A stretch of 64,000 nucleotides of DNA from Candidatus Formimonas warabiya (GTDB taxonomy: Bacteria; Bacillota; Dehalobacteriia; Dehalobacteriales; Dehalobacteriaceae): assembly GCF_002777255.1 (NCBI RefSeq), contig NZ_CP017634.1:880903-944902 (forward strand), given 5' to 3'. Shown in pieces: positions 25,633-34,172 of the stretch. The notes under the pieces were generated by a model that did not search any database, had not been told where the DNA came from, and worked only from the letters and a program-made list of their open reading frames with translations. The first letter of the stretch is position 1. Each line of letters begins with the position of its first letter. The position numbers and the translations under genes were made by a program.

Positions 25633-26262
25633 GTGGCAGGAACTTTGAAAGCACTGATTGCAAAGAATCTGCAGGAAAACCTGGTGATTTATTTGATCAT
25701 TCCCGTCATCTTTCTTTGCGGCGTATTTTTTGGCACGCTGGGAGTAAAAGAACTTAATTCAAGTCAGGTAAAAGAGCTGGTTGATTTTGTGGACGGGTTT
25801 ATCAATAATTTGCCTACCGCCGCTGTCAATGCCAGCTTAGAAACCAGGCACGCTCTCACAGTTAATCTAAAAACCCTGTTTTATATCTGGCTTTTAGGCT
25901 TGATGGTCATTGGCATCCCGCTGACCATGATTATTGTTTTTACCAGGGGGTTTATTTTTGGTTTTACCGTGAGCTTCCTGATTGAGCAAAAATTATTTCA
26001 AGGAATTTTGGTTGTTTTACTGACAGTGCTTCCCCAAAATGTCTTATTTATCCCGGTGATCCTGGTCGCGGCCGTCTTTTCCATTTCATTTTCCCTATTT
26101 GTGGTGAAAGGAAAGTTTGCCGGCAAAACGCTAAATTTATCGAAAAAGTTTGTCAGTTATACCCTTACTTTTGTGGTTTTAGGCCTGTTCGTTGTGCTCG
26201 CTTCTTTCATCCAGGGATATGTTTCCCCTTCATTGGTGAAGGCTGTGTTCTATTTTAGCTGA
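25633..26262 (+). CDS. spoIIM: Stage II sporulation protein M
   Basis: Membrane subunit of the SpoIIDMP machine that hydrolyses septal peptidoglycan and drives engulfment. About 209 residues with five hydrophobic segments, including YLIIPVIFLCGVFFGTLGV, FYIWLLGLMVIGIPLTMII, ILVVLLTVLPQNVLFIPVIL and YTLTFVVLGLFVVLASFIQG, and the family element GFIFGFTVSFL. GTG 25633 is preferred with GAGGAG ten bases upstream; a TTG at 25615 would overlap that site. spoIID and spoIIP are not in the window. Confidence 0.93.
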   Translation: MAGTLKALIAKNLQENLVIYLIIPVIFLCGVFFGTLGVKELNSSQVKELVDFVDGFINNLPTAAVNASLETRHALTVNLKTLFYIWLLGLMVIGIPLTMIIVFTRGFIFGFTVSFLIEQKLFQGILVVLLTVLPQNVLFIPVILVAAVFSISFSLFVVKGKFAGKTLNLSKKFVSYTLTFVVLGLFVVLASFIQGYVSPSLVKAVFYFS

Positions 26263-26340
26263 AAAAGGGGACCAGCATGGTCATATTTCATTCCCATCAT
26301 CCATATGAATTAATATATTAATTAGGAAGGGGCCCTGTTT

Positions 26341-26583
26341 ATGATTCTGATTACGGTTACTCATACAAAAGAAAAACTGATCCTGTTATTAAAATTATTG
26401 CTCCTCATCATGTTGTTGGGCTTGTTTGTGCCGAAATTATTCGTGATTCTGTCCGATGCCGGATCCCTCCATCGGTGGGCGGAAAAGGAACAACTTCCTC
26501 CGGAACCCATGAGAGTAGAGCAGGCAGCGCCGGCAGAAGACGACAACTCTCTTTGGACCCTTATTGTAAACAGTTTTAAGTAA
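26341..26583 (+). CDS. Small membrane protein, YqzK/DUF4227-like
   Basis: An 80-residue protein with one N-terminal transmembrane helix (about 12-33, leucine-rich) and a short acidic, proline-rich tail. AGGAAGGGG precedes the ATG. It lies directly before xerD, where Bacilli carry yqzK; size and topology fit that family but the sequence resemblance is too weak to be sure. Function unknown. Confidence 0.6.
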   Translation: MILITVTHTKEKLILLLKLLLLIMLLGLFVPKLFVILSDAGSLHRWAEKEQLPPEPMRVEQAAPAEDDNSLWTLIVNSFK

Positions 26584-26714
26584 GAAAATTCCGCCGCGGC
26601 TGCAGGGGTCAGGTTTCAGCTTTCAGACACATCAGCATCATCCCGCCGTGAGATGAGTAGATCCTCAGTAAAGAAAAGCTGGGGATTTTATTTTTCTTTT
26701 GAATCCTGAAGAGG

Positions 26715-26744
26715 AATTTCCTTTTTCATGAGGAATTTTTTTTT
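26715..26744 (+). terminator. Terminator before xerD
   Basis: AATTTCCT (26715-26722) pairs with AGGAATT (26731-26737) with one bulged T, followed by T residues. It would end transcripts from spoIIM and the small membrane gene. Confidence 0.55.
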
Positions 26745-26794
26745 ATTCATCAATTGATATGTTTAGGGAAGGTCAAAAAAGGAGATCCATAGGC

Positions 26795-27688
26795 ATGTTA
26801 CATGTATTACTGGAAAATTTTTTATATTTTCTGGTTGTGGAAAAGGGACTTGCTGAGAATACTTTATCGAATTATCAATTTGACTTAAAATCATTCTTTG
26901 CTTTTTTGGCGAGCAAATCGGTCTCGGAAATCGGCACGGTAACCCGGCATCATATCATTGCTTATTTAGTATCCCTGAGAGGCCAAGGAAAGTCACCCGC
27001 AACCCTGGCTAGGCACATGGCTTGTCTAAAATCTTTTTTTCATTTTTTATTGCGGGAGAAAATCATTGATCAGGACCCCACCGCTAATTTGGAGACACCT
27101 AAGTTAGCGAAAATTTTTCCCCGGGTACTCTCGGTAAATGAAGTAACACTTTTACTGAATCAGCCTGCTCTCGGCACCCTATTAGGCTTGCGCGATAAAG
27201 CGATGCTGGAATTAATCTATGCCACCGGTTTAAGAGTTTCCGAATTGACCGGATTAAACGTGAATCATGTGAATCTGGACATGGGTTTTCTTCGTTGCGT
27301 GGGAAAGGGTTCGAAAGAAAGAATTGTACCGGTGGGCTCTTTTGCCGTAAAAGCATTAATGGAATATTTAAATCGATCTCGTGCTAAATTAGTAAAAAAG
27401 ACAAAAGAGGAAGCACTTTTTGTAAACCAGCATGGAAGGAGGCTCACCCGACAGGGTTTTTGGAAAATATTAAAGTACTATGCCGGACAAGCAGGTATCA
27501 CCGTAGAGATTACGCCCCATACCCTGAGGCATTCTATTGCCACACATATGTTAGAAAACGGAGCTGATTTGCGTACGGTCCAAGAAATGTTGGGGCATGC
27601 CGACATTACCACGACCCAAATTTATACCCATCTCACCAGGACACATTTGAGAGAGGTCTACGACCATTGTCATCCCAGAGCTAAATAA
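26795..27688 (+). CDS. xerD: Site-specific tyrosine recombinase XerD
   Basis: Resolves chromosome dimers at dif, with XerC or CodV. The 297-residue protein has the SAM-like N-terminal core-binding domain (about 1-90) and the catalytic domain with arginine in LIYATGLRVSELTGL, lysine in VGKGSKERIVPVG, HTLRHSIATHML and the final LGHADITTTQIYTHL with the tyrosine nucleophile. ATG 26795 is preferred, behind AAAGGAG; the frame extends to 26759 without a ribosome-binding site. The xerD-deoB-pdp-dacF-spoIIA order is like B. subtilis. Confidence 0.95.
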   Translation: MLHVLLENFLYFLVVEKGLAENTLSNYQFDLKSFFAFLASKSVSEIGTVTRHHIIAYLVSLRGQGKSPATLARHMACLKSFFHFLLREKIIDQDPTANLETPKLAKIFPRVLSVNEVTLLLNQPALGTLLGLRDKAMLELIYATGLRVSELTGLNVNHVNLDMGFLRCVGKGSKERIVPVGSFAVKALMEYLNRSRAKLVKKTKEEALFVNQHGRRLTRQGFWKILKYYAGQAGITVEITPHTLRHSIATHMLENGADLRTVQEMLGHADITTTQIYTHLTRTHLREVYDHCHPRAK

Positions 27689-27716
27689 TGATTTTGAGCA
27701 TTAGAAAGGAATGAAT

Positions 27717-28892
27717 GTGCATATGCCGAAAAGGGTAATTTTAATGATATTAGACAGCGCGGGAATCGGCGCCTTACCTGATGCCTCTCTTTACGGGGAT
27801 GAAGGGAGCAACACCTTGGGAAATATGGCCCGGGTCCTGGGCGGATTAAATCTGCCCCATCTGGCCAAATTGGGATTAGGAAATATTTCTGAGATTTTGG
27901 GCGTGACGCCAACGGAGACCCCTTTGGCAGCTTACGGGCGGATGGCTGAGCGGTCTCCGGGAAAGGATACCACAACCGGCCATTGGGAAATGTCCGGGAT
28001 TATCTTGAAACATCCCTTTCCCACTTACCCGATGGGTTTTCCTCCGGATTTAATCGCCCGGTTTGAAGAGGCCATCGGCACGAAAACATTAGGCAACCTG
28101 GCCGCCTCCGGAACGGAAATTATTAAGCGGTTAGGGGAAGAGCATCTGGTGACGGGGTACCCCATTGTCTATACCTCGGCAGATAGTGTTTTCCAAATTG
28201 CGGCCCATGAAAAGATTGTTCCTCTGGAAAGGTTATACCAGATGTGTGAAATTGCCCGGAAACTCCTGGTGGGTCCCCATGCCGTAGGGCGGGTGATTGC
28301 CCGGCCCTTTGACGGAAAACCGGGAGAGTTTTTCCGTACTTCCGGGCGCCATGATTTTTCCCTGTTACCACCGGATGAGACCATGCTGGATCTCATCAAA
28401 GGAACCGGTCAAAAGGTTGTTGCCATCGGAAAAATAAAAGATATCTTTGCCGGTCAGGGGATCACCCAAGTGATCAAAGCCGTTAACAATTCAGAAGGAA
28501 TTAACAGCACGCTGGCCGCCATGGATGAATGTGATCGGGGATTAATATTTACGAATTTAGTTGATTTTGATATGCTTTATGGACACCGGAACGATCCGGC
28601 CGGATACGCCAACGCCCTGGCGTATTTTGATGCCAGTATTCCCAAGTTGTTGGATAAAATGAGAGAGGAGGATCTCATGATCATCACTGCGGACCATGGC
28701 ACAGATCCTACAACAGGCAGTACGGACCACTCCAGAGAATATGTTCCTCTCTTAATTTGCGGCGAACCGGTTAAAAAACGGATTTTTCTGGGAACGCGGG
28801 AAACATTCGCGGACGCCGGGGCAACAATCATTGATTATCTTGGCGCCGGCACACTGAAAGCAGGTGTAAGTATGTTGCCTTTAATCCAATAA
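27717..28892 (+). CDS. deoB: Phosphopentomutase
   Basis: Interconverts ribose/deoxyribose 1- and 5-phosphates in nucleoside salvage. About 391 residues of the alkaline phosphatase superfamily: [14 protein letters not shown] with the metal aspartate, [13 protein letters not shown] with the phospho-threonine, and the metal sites [12 protein letters not shown] and [17 protein letters not shown] at 27705-27710 favours GTG 27717; ATG 27723 is also possible. It supplies the partner reaction of the next gene's product. Confidence 0.97.
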   Translation: MHMPKRVILMILDSAGIGALPDASLYGDEGSNTLGNMARVLGGLNLPHLAKLGLGNISEILGVTPTETPLAAYGRMAERSPGKDTTTGHWEMSGIILKHPFPTYPMGFPPDLIARFEEAIGTKTLGNLAASGTEIIKRLGEEHLVTGYPIVYTSADSVFQIAAHEKIVPLERLYQMCEIARKLLVGPHAVGRVIARPFDGKPGEFFRTSGRHDFSLLPPDETMLDLIKGTGQKVVAIGKIKDIFAGQGITQVIKAVNNSEGINSTLAAMDECDRGLIFTNLVDFDMLYGHRNDPAGYANALAYFDASIPKLLDKMREEDLMIITADHGTDPTTGSTDHSREYVPLLICGEPVKKRIFLGTRETFADAGATIIDYLGAGTLKAGVSMLPLIQ

Positions 28893-28908
28893 ACAGGTGG
28901 TGATTCTC

Positions 28909-30216
28909 GTGAGCATGTACGATATTATTTTGAAAAAAAGAAATGGCGGTGCTTTAACCAGGCAGGAAATTCAATTCTGGGTGAACGGCTTTGTCCAGGA
29001 CACCATTCCTGACTATCAAGTTGCCGCTCTCTTGATGGCTGTTTTTTTCCAAGGTCTAACGCCTCAAGAAACCGTTTATTTGACAGAGGCCATGATTGAT
29101 TCAGGGGAAAAGCTGGATTTAACTCATTTGCCGGGAACTAAGGCCGATAAACACAGCACGGGGGGAGTAGGAGATAAAACAACCCTGGTGCTGGCTCCCT
29201 TAGTCGCATCAGCAGGGATTACCATGGCCAAAATGTCAGGCAGAGGATTGGGACATACGGGAGGAACATTGGATAAGCTGGAATCAATACCCGGTTTTCA
29301 CACCGATTTATCCCCGGAACAATTTATCGGCAATGTAAAAAACATCGGCATCTCTGTTGTGGGGCAAACGTCAAATTTGGTGCCGGCGGATAAAAAAATT
29401 TACGCTTTACGGGACGTTAGTGCTACCGTTGATTCCGTGCCTTTAATCGCCGCCAGTGTCATGTCTAAAAAATTGGCGGCGGGAGCAGATGTGATTGTTT
29501 TAGACGTCAAGTGCGGCTCGGGAGCTTTTATGAAAACTCCCGCACAGGCAGAACATTTGGCCAGGATGATGGTTAATATTGGCAGGAATATGGGTAAAAA
29601 GGTAGCTGCTGTGATCAGCAACATGGAGCAACCTTTAGGTTACGCGGTAGGTAATGCCCTGGAGGTGAAAGAAGCCATCCATGTGTTACAGGGAAAAGGC
29701 CCGAAAGACATACGGGAGATTTGCCTTTATCTGGCAGGAGAAATATTTCTCTTGGCCGGTAAAGTGGACAATATCCATCAAGGGAAAACAATGGCAGGGG
29801 AACTGCTGGATCAGGGTCTGGCCTTAAGGAAATTCCGGGAATTTGTCCAAGCCCAGGGGAGCAATGGGGGGGTAGTGGATGATGATAAATTGCTTCCTGA
29901 GGCGAAGTATCGCTTTTCTTTAGTATCGGAGCAAGACGGTTTCATCACCAAAATGGAAACAGAAGCCATCGGACGGGCCGCCATGATACTTGGAGCAGGC
30001 AGAGAAAAAATGGGAGACCTCGTTGATCCTGGCGTAGGCATCGTTTTTTATAAAAAGATGGGGGATTGGGTAAACAAAGGAGACACCCTGGCCATGATCC
30101 ATGCCAATGAGGAAGATAAAGCGGATAAGGCCAAGAATATACTGGCGCAAAGTATTTTTCTGGACAAAGAACAAAAGCAAGGTGATGCCCTGATTTACGG
30201 GGTGATTACAAGTTAA
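28909..30216 (+). CDS. pdp: Pyrimidine-nucleoside phosphorylase
   Basis: Phosphorolyses uridine and thymidine to base and (deoxy)ribose-1-phosphate, the DeoB substrate. About 435 residues with the family signature SGRGLGHTGGTLDKLESIPG, the phosphate-binding KADKHSTGGVGDKT, and a C-terminal beta/alpha domain. GTG 28909 is preferred with AGGTGGTG upstream. The 130 bases after it contain no clear terminator, only a ten-base palindrome GCACCGGTGC (30243-30252). Confidence 0.95.
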   Translation: MSMYDIILKKRNGGALTRQEIQFWVNGFVQDTIPDYQVAALLMAVFFQGLTPQETVYLTEAMIDSGEKLDLTHLPGTKADKHSTGGVGDKTTLVLAPLVASAGITMAKMSGRGLGHTGGTLDKLESIPGFHTDLSPEQFIGNVKNIGISVVGQTSNLVPADKKIYALRDVSATVDSVPLIAASVMSKKLAAGADVIVLDVKCGSGAFMKTPAQAEHLARMMVNIGRNMGKKVAAVISNMEQPLGYAVGNALEVKEAIHVLQGKGPKDIREICLYLAGEIFLLAGKVDNIHQGKTMAGELLDQGLALRKFREFVQAQGSNGGVVDDDKLLPEAKYRFSLVSEQDGFITKMETEAIGRAAMILGAGREKMGDLVDPGVGIVFYKKMGDWVNKGDTLAMIHANEEDKADKAKNILAQSIFLDKEQKQGDALIYGVITS

Positions 30217-30349
30217 TAGGAATTTTTCCTCCTTTTGGATGAGCACCGGTGCGGTCTAAAAAAACATTTAGGTAAATTTTTATGTATAACCGGCTGGTTT
30301 TTTCCATAAGATTTAAGTAGGATAGACAAACCTAAAGGAGGAAAATTTG

Positions 30350-31504
30350 ATGCTGAAAAGAATAGTTGTTTTTGTAATAACAGTCAGTATACTATTATTT
30401 TCATTTGCACCGGGAATATGGGCGGCAGGGGAACTGAACATCAAAGGGGAAGCCTGCATTTTAGTAGATGGGGTGTCCGGACAGGTTCTTTACGAACAAA
30501 ATGCCGATAAAAAATGGTTTCCGGCAAGTATCACTAAAATTATGACTTTAGTCTTAGCCTTGGAAGCGATCCAGCAAGGCAAAGCAAGCCTGGACGACCA
30601 AGTTTCCACCAGTGAATATGCCGCAAGTATGGGAGGATCTCAGGTTTATTTATATCCGGGAGAAACCCGGACGCTGCACGAAATGCTCATTGCTATTGCC
30701 GTAGGATCGGGGAACGATGCTTGTGTGGCGGTGGGAGAATTCCTGGCCGGATCAAATGAGGCTTTTATCGAGATGATGAATGCGAAGGCCAAAAAACTTG
30801 GCATGGATCACACTCATTTCGTCAACGCCCATGGTTTACATGATGACAACCACTATACCAGTGCGGGAGATATGGCGAAACTGGGCGTGTATGCTTTAAC
30901 CGTACCGAAATTTTTAGACTATACTTCAGTTTATGAATATGACTTCCGACCGGAGCCCAAACCATTGAAACTTTGGAATACCAATCGGCTTTTAAAATGG
31001 TATGACGGCTGCGACGGTATGAAAACCGGTTATACACCCCAGGCCAAAAGGAATCTGGTCAGTTCAGCGGAAAGAAACGGTTTGCGCTTAGTATCCGTTG
31101 TATTAGGTGTAGAACCTGCCCAGGGTCATTTTACGGAATCTATGAAACTGCTGAATTACGGGTTTAATCAATTTGAGTTTGCCGGACTATACCAGGCGGG
31201 AGATAAAATTACCACCATCGATGTCGGAAAAGGGGATGTGGATCAAGTTGACCTGGTAGCGGCAAAAAAGGCAGGCGCCATTAAAAAGAAGGGGGAAGAA
31301 ATTAAGCTTGATTCCCGGATTACGGTCTCTCCTTACACGACTGCTCCCATCAAGAAGGGACAAAAACTTGGTGAAGTCTCTGTATTAAAAGATGGAAAGG
31401 AAATTGAAAAGGTTGATTTAATTGCCGGTCAAGACGTGGGAAGAGGGAGTCTGGGCAGACAAATCGTCAAGATGCTCCAGCAAGTAGCATTGGCGGTAAA
31501 ATAG
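30350..31504 (+). CDS. dacF: D-alanyl-D-alanine carboxypeptidase DacF
   Basis: Penicillin-binding protein (peptidase S11) that trims peptide cross-links in spore peptidoglycan. The 384-residue protein has a signal peptide (about 1-27), the active site ASITKIM (SxxK), VGSGNDA (SxN) and GMKTGYTP (KTG), then the C-terminal beta domain and a terminal amphipathic helix. ATG 30350 follows GGAGG by eight bases. Upstream TGTATA (30283-30288) and CATAAGA (30305-30311) might be a forespore promoter with 16-base spacing, but this is weak. dacF next to spoIIA is the Bacillus order. Confidence 0.95.
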   Translation: MLKRIVVFVITVSILLFSFAPGIWAAGELNIKGEACILVDGVSGQVLYEQNADKKWFPASITKIMTLVLALEAIQQGKASLDDQVSTSEYAASMGGSQVYLYPGETRTLHEMLIAIAVGSGNDACVAVGEFLAGSNEAFIEMMNAKAKKLGMDHTHFVNAHGLHDDNHYTSAGDMAKLGVYALTVPKFLDYTSVYEYDFRPEPKPLKLWNTNRLLKWYDGCDGMKTGYTPQAKRNLVSSAERNGLRLVSVVLGVEPAQGHFTESMKLLNYGFNQFEFAGLYQAGDKITTIDVGKGDVDQVDLVAAKKAGAIKKKGEEIKLDSRITVSPYTTAPIKKGQKLGEVSVLKDGKEIEKVDLIAGQDVGRGSLGRQIVKMLQQVALAVK

Positions 31505-31545
31505 TATAAACTTAATCTTAAGGTCTTAAAGGTTCTATATTGTTT

Positions 31546-31569
31546 TTCCGGTAACCGGTTCCCGGAACC
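31546..31569. repeat. GC-rich palindromic repeat, copy A
   Basis: TTCCGGTAACCGGTTCCCGG and the next four bases share a core TCCGGTWAACCGG...CCGG with copies at 50281-50306 and 53714-53738 (other orientation). It stands out in AT-rich intergenic DNA between dacF and its terminator and looks like a REP-type dispersed repeat. Confidence 0.5.
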
Positions 31570-31572
31570 TGC

Positions 31573-31604
31573 AAAAAAGCGCATTTTTTGATACGCGCTT
31601 TTTT
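31573..31604 (+). terminator. Terminator after dacF
   Basis: AAAAAAGCGC (31573-31582) and GCGCTTTTTT (31595-31604) form a ten-pair stem. The A- and T-runs make it potentially bidirectional. Confidence 0.9.
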
Positions 31605-31637
31605 CTTGTTTAACGACAGGATTAGTGATATTTTTTT

Positions 31638-31667
31638 GCAGGAGATTTTTGGGAAATGGTAGAAATA
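31638..31667 (+). promoter_or_regulatory. SigH-like promoter of the spoIIA operon
   Basis: GCAGGAGAT, 12 bases, then GTAGAAATA matches the SigH pattern RNAGGAWWW-N12-RNNGAATWW with one mismatch in each half, 33 bases before spoIIAA. In B. subtilis this operon is SigH-dependent and needs Spo0A; no perfect Spo0A box is seen here. Confidence 0.6.
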
Positions 31668-31700
31668 CACGTCAAATTATGGTAACGGGAGGCAGTCGTT

Positions 31701-32039
31701 GTGAAATTGCACTTTGATGTGGAAAAGGACAAGCTATATGTAAAAATTACCGGGGAATTAGACCTTTCGGTTGCGGAAAATTTTCGTTCAGAACTGGACT
31801 GTATGCTGAACAATAAACAGGCACGTCATTTAATTCTTGATTTTACAGATGTCACCTTTATTGACAGTTCAGGGTTAGGAGTAATCTTAGGGAGGTATAA
31901 ACGTTTGGCAGAAATCGGCGGTACTGTTCAAATCTGCGGTGTGAATGGTCAGATTGCCAAAATTTTAGAACTTTCCGGCTTAAGCCGGATTATGGAAATC
32001 CGGCATCAAACCGATATCCAGAGCACGCCAAGCATGTAA
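31701..32039 (+). CDS. spoIIAA: Anti-sigma F factor antagonist SpoIIAA
   Basis: STAS-domain protein that releases SigF in the forespore by binding SpoIIAB; SpoIIAB inactivates it by phosphorylation and SpoIIE restores it. The 112-residue product has the motif TFIDSSGLGVILGRYKRL, in which the serine at about 56 is the phosphorylation site. GTG start after GGGAGGCAG. It leads the three-gene spoIIA operon. Confidence 0.96.
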   Translation: MKLHFDVEKDKLYVKITGELDLSVAENFRSELDCMLNNKQARHLILDFTDVTFIDSSGLGVILGRYKRLAEIGGTVQICGVNGQIAKILELSGLSRIMEIRHQTDIQSTPSM

Positions 32040-32051
32040 GGGGGAGAAAGC

Positions 32052-32492
32052 ATGATGGAACAACTAAATAATCTTGTGAAGCTGGAATTTAAAAGCATCC
32101 CGGAAAACGTGTCGTTGGCCCGGGTTCTTGTGGCCTCCGTCGGCGCCCAATTAGACCTTACCATTAGTGAGTTGGAGGAATTGAAGGTGGCCGTTTCCGA
32201 AGCCGTATCCAATGCCATTATCCACGGATATGGCAATGACCCGGATCAAACAGTGGAAATGGTCATTCACAGTGGGGCGGATAAATTGATCGTCACTGTG
32301 GTGGACCACGGCATCGGCATGGCAGATGTGAATCAGGCTTTACAGCCTTCATTTTCCACCGATAATGATCGCATGGGGCTAGGATTTGTTTTCATGCAAT
32401 CTTTTATGGACAAGTTGGAAGTAAAATCCGAACCCAACATGGGAACCAGTGTCACGATGGTGAAAAATCTGGTCTTCCCCCGGGAAAGCTAG
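32052..32492 (+). CDS. spoIIAB: Anti-sigma F factor SpoIIAB
   Basis: GHKL-type kinase and anti-sigma factor that holds SigF inactive before septation and phosphorylates SpoIIAA. The 146-residue protein has the ATP-binding boxes EAVSNAIIHGYGN (N-box), VVDHGIGM (G1) and GLGFVFMQSFMDKL (G2). It follows spoIIAA by 12 bases, with GGGGGAGA before a double ATG (32052 or 32055). Confidence 0.97.
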   Translation: MMEQLNNLVKLEFKSIPENVSLARVLVASVGAQLDLTISELEELKVAVSEAVSNAIIHGYGNDPDQTVEMVIHSGADKLIVTVVDHGIGMADVNQALQPSFSTDNDRMGLGFVFMQSFMDKLEVKSEPNMGTSVTMVKNLVFPRES

Positions 32493-32500
32493 GTGGTAAA

Positions 32501-33280
32501 ATGAGACAGAGGTTGTCGGAAATGAATCTTCCGCGGTTTCCTCTGTTGTCTGAATCGGATACAAAAAAATTATTGCACAAAACCAGACAAGGAGATGAAC
32601 AGGCGCGGGAACGTTTAATTAATTGTAATCTGAAGTTGGTTTTTAATTTGGTGCAAAGATTTCAAAACAGGGGATATGAACTGGAGGATTTATTTCAGAT
32701 CGGGACCATTGGGTTAATGAAGGCCATCGACAAGTTTGATGAGTCCTTTGAAGTGAAATTTTCTACTTATGCGGTACCGATGATTATTGGTGAAATACGT
32801 CGCTTTATACGGGATGATAGCCCTGTCAAGGTAAGCAGATCATTTAAAGAACTTGCCGGACGCATTTACAAGACAAAAGACTCGCTGGCCAAAGAACTGG
32901 GCAGGGAACCGACGATTAACGAATTGGCCGAGGAACTGGGTGTTTCAAGCGAAGAAATCGTTCATGCTCTGGAAGCGGTTCAGACGCCGGCCTCTATTCA
33001 TGAAACTGTTTTTCAGGATGAAGGAGATCCTATTTTCGTCTTGGACCAATTGGCTACGGAAAGTGAAGTAGATGAGGCATGGTTTGATAAACTGTTGTTA
33101 AAAGACGTCCTGCGACAGTTGCCCCCAAGATTTAAGCATATTATTGTGATGCGATTTTTTCAAGATCGCACCCAGGTAGAAGTCGCGGAAAAATTAGGCA
33201 TATCTCAAGTACAGGTTTCTCGTATCGAACGCCAGGCCTTGAAGCAGATCAGGCTATTGTTGATGGAAAACAAGTCATAA
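32501..33280 (+). CDS. sigF: RNA polymerase sporulation sigma factor SigF
   Basis: First forespore-specific sigma factor. The 259-residue protein has sigma region 2 (LEDLFQIGTIGLMKAIDKFD, about 65-84), region 3 (GREPTINELAEELGVSSEEI) and region 4 with the helix-turn-helix TQVEVAEKLGISQVQVSRIE (about 226-245). The stop lies in the terminator hairpin. Candidate SigF targets in the window are spoIVB and dacF. Confidence 0.97.
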   Translation: MRQRLSEMNLPRFPLLSESDTKKLLHKTRQGDEQARERLINCNLKLVFNLVQRFQNRGYELEDLFQIGTIGLMKAIDKFDESFEVKFSTYAVPMIIGEIRRFIRDDSPVKVSRSFKELAGRIYKTKDSLAKELGREPTINELAEELGVSSEEIVHALEAVQTPASIHETVFQDEGDPIFVLDQLATESEVDEAWFDKLLLKDVLRQLPPRFKHIIVMRFFQDRTQVEVAEKLGISQVQVSRIERQALKQIRLLLMENKS

Positions 33281-33297
33281 AAAATGACTTGTTTTTT
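33267..33297 (+). terminator. Terminator overlapping the end of sigF
   Basis: ACAAGTCAT and ATGACTTGT form a stem with AAAA before and TTTTTTT after it; the sigF stop TAA is in the loop. It ends the spoIIA operon before the dodecin gene. Confidence 0.88.
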
Positions 33298-33372
33298 TAT
33301 TTGAATAACCGAGAATCTCCAAGGGAAAGATAAGCATGTAATAAAAATTTACATTTCCATAGGAGGTTCATT

Positions 33373-33579
33373 ATGCAGATTAAGGTTGTGGAACTAATTG
33401 GCGAATCCAATGATAATTGGAACGATGCAGTACAGCAAGCCGTAAAACAGGCTTCCCGAACGATCCCCAACATTACCGGAGTTGAAGTGTATAATCTTAC
33501 AGCGGGTGTATCAGCAGGGCGGTTAACCGAATACAAAGCCAACGTAAAGATTGCTTATTCAGACGAAACTTCTCTTTAA
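33373..33579 (+). CDS. Dodecin family protein
   Basis: A 68-residue protein of the dodecin family, which forms a hollow dodecamer storing flavins. It shows the usual elements KVVELIGESNDNWNDAVQQA and ASRTIPNITGVEV, and a strand with AGRLTEYKANVKIAYS. A clear AGGAGG precedes the ATG. It stands alone between two terminators, so it is a monocistronic gene inserted between the spoIIA and spoVA operons. Confidence 0.9.
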   Translation: MQIKVVELIGESNDNWNDAVQQAVKQASRTIPNITGVEVYNLTAGVSAGRLTEYKANVKIAYSDETSL

Positions 33580-33603
33580 AAAAGCGCTGGCAGCGCTTTT
33601 TTA
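33578..33603 (+). terminator. Terminator after the dodecin gene
   Basis: AAAAAGCGCTG and CAGCGCTTTTT form a compact stem beginning inside the stop codon of the dodecin gene and ending in a T-run. Confidence 0.92.
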
Positions 33604-33617
33604 CTGTCCCTTACACC

Positions 33618-33648
33618 AGAATAACAATGGAATTTTTTGGTTATACTA
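33618..33648 (+). promoter_or_regulatory. SigG-like promoter of the spoVA operon
   Basis: AGAATA (33618-33623), 18 bases, then TATACTA (33642-33648) differ by one base each from the SigG consensus TGAATA and CATACTA, 30 bases before spoVAC. The spoVA operon is a known late-forespore SigG target, so the assignment is well supported. Confidence 0.65.
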
Positions 33649-33678
33649 GTAAAAAACAAATACTTTAGGTGAGGAAAG

Positions 33679-34161
33679 TTGGCTAAAAAGAGAACCCAAC
33701 TGGAGCAAAAAATGGAGAAATCCGTGCAATCATATCGGCAGCAAGAATACCAGGCAATGGTGCATAGTCTAAAACCCAGTCCCCCAATTCTCAAAAATGC
33801 TTTGGCAGCTTTCAGTGTGGGCGGTTTTATCTGTGCTTTTGGCCAGGTCTTTTTTAACTTGTTTTCGCAAATGGGTATGAATGAAAAAGATGCCGGGACG
33901 GTGGTAATCATTTTGATGCTATTTATCGGAGCTTTTTTAACGGGTTTAGGGATCTATGATAACCTGGGAAAATTCGCTGGAGCCGGTTCTATCATTCCGA
34001 TTACGGGTTTTGCCAACTCCATCGTGTCCTCCGCCATGGAATGGAAAAGGGAAGGATACCTATTCGGAGTGGGAGCCAGGATGTTTACTATTGCCGGGCC
34101 CGTACTGGTTTATGGGTTGCTCTCATCAGCGATGATCGGATTGATTGCATTTTTATGGTAA
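33679..34161 (+). CDS. spoVAC: Stage V sporulation protein AC
   Basis: Membrane channel component of the SpoVA system that moves calcium dipicolinate into the developing spore and releases it at germination. The 160-residue protein has a charged N-terminus (about 1-35) and four hydrophobic segments, with ALAAFSVGGFICAFGQ and the conserved GAGSIIPITGFANSIVSSAM. TTG start with GGTGAGG upstream. It is the first gene of the spoVA group here; spoVAA and spoVAB are absent, as in many Clostridia. Confidence 0.95.
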   Translation: MAKKRTQLEQKMEKSVQSYRQQEYQAMVHSLKPSPPILKNALAAFSVGGFICAFGQVFFNLFSQMGMNEKDAGTVVIILMLFIGAFLTGLGIYDNLGKFAGAGSIIPITGFANSIVSSAMEWKREGYLFGVGARMFTIAGPVLVYGLLSSAMIGLIAFLW

Positions 34162-34172
34162 AGAGTGAAGAG

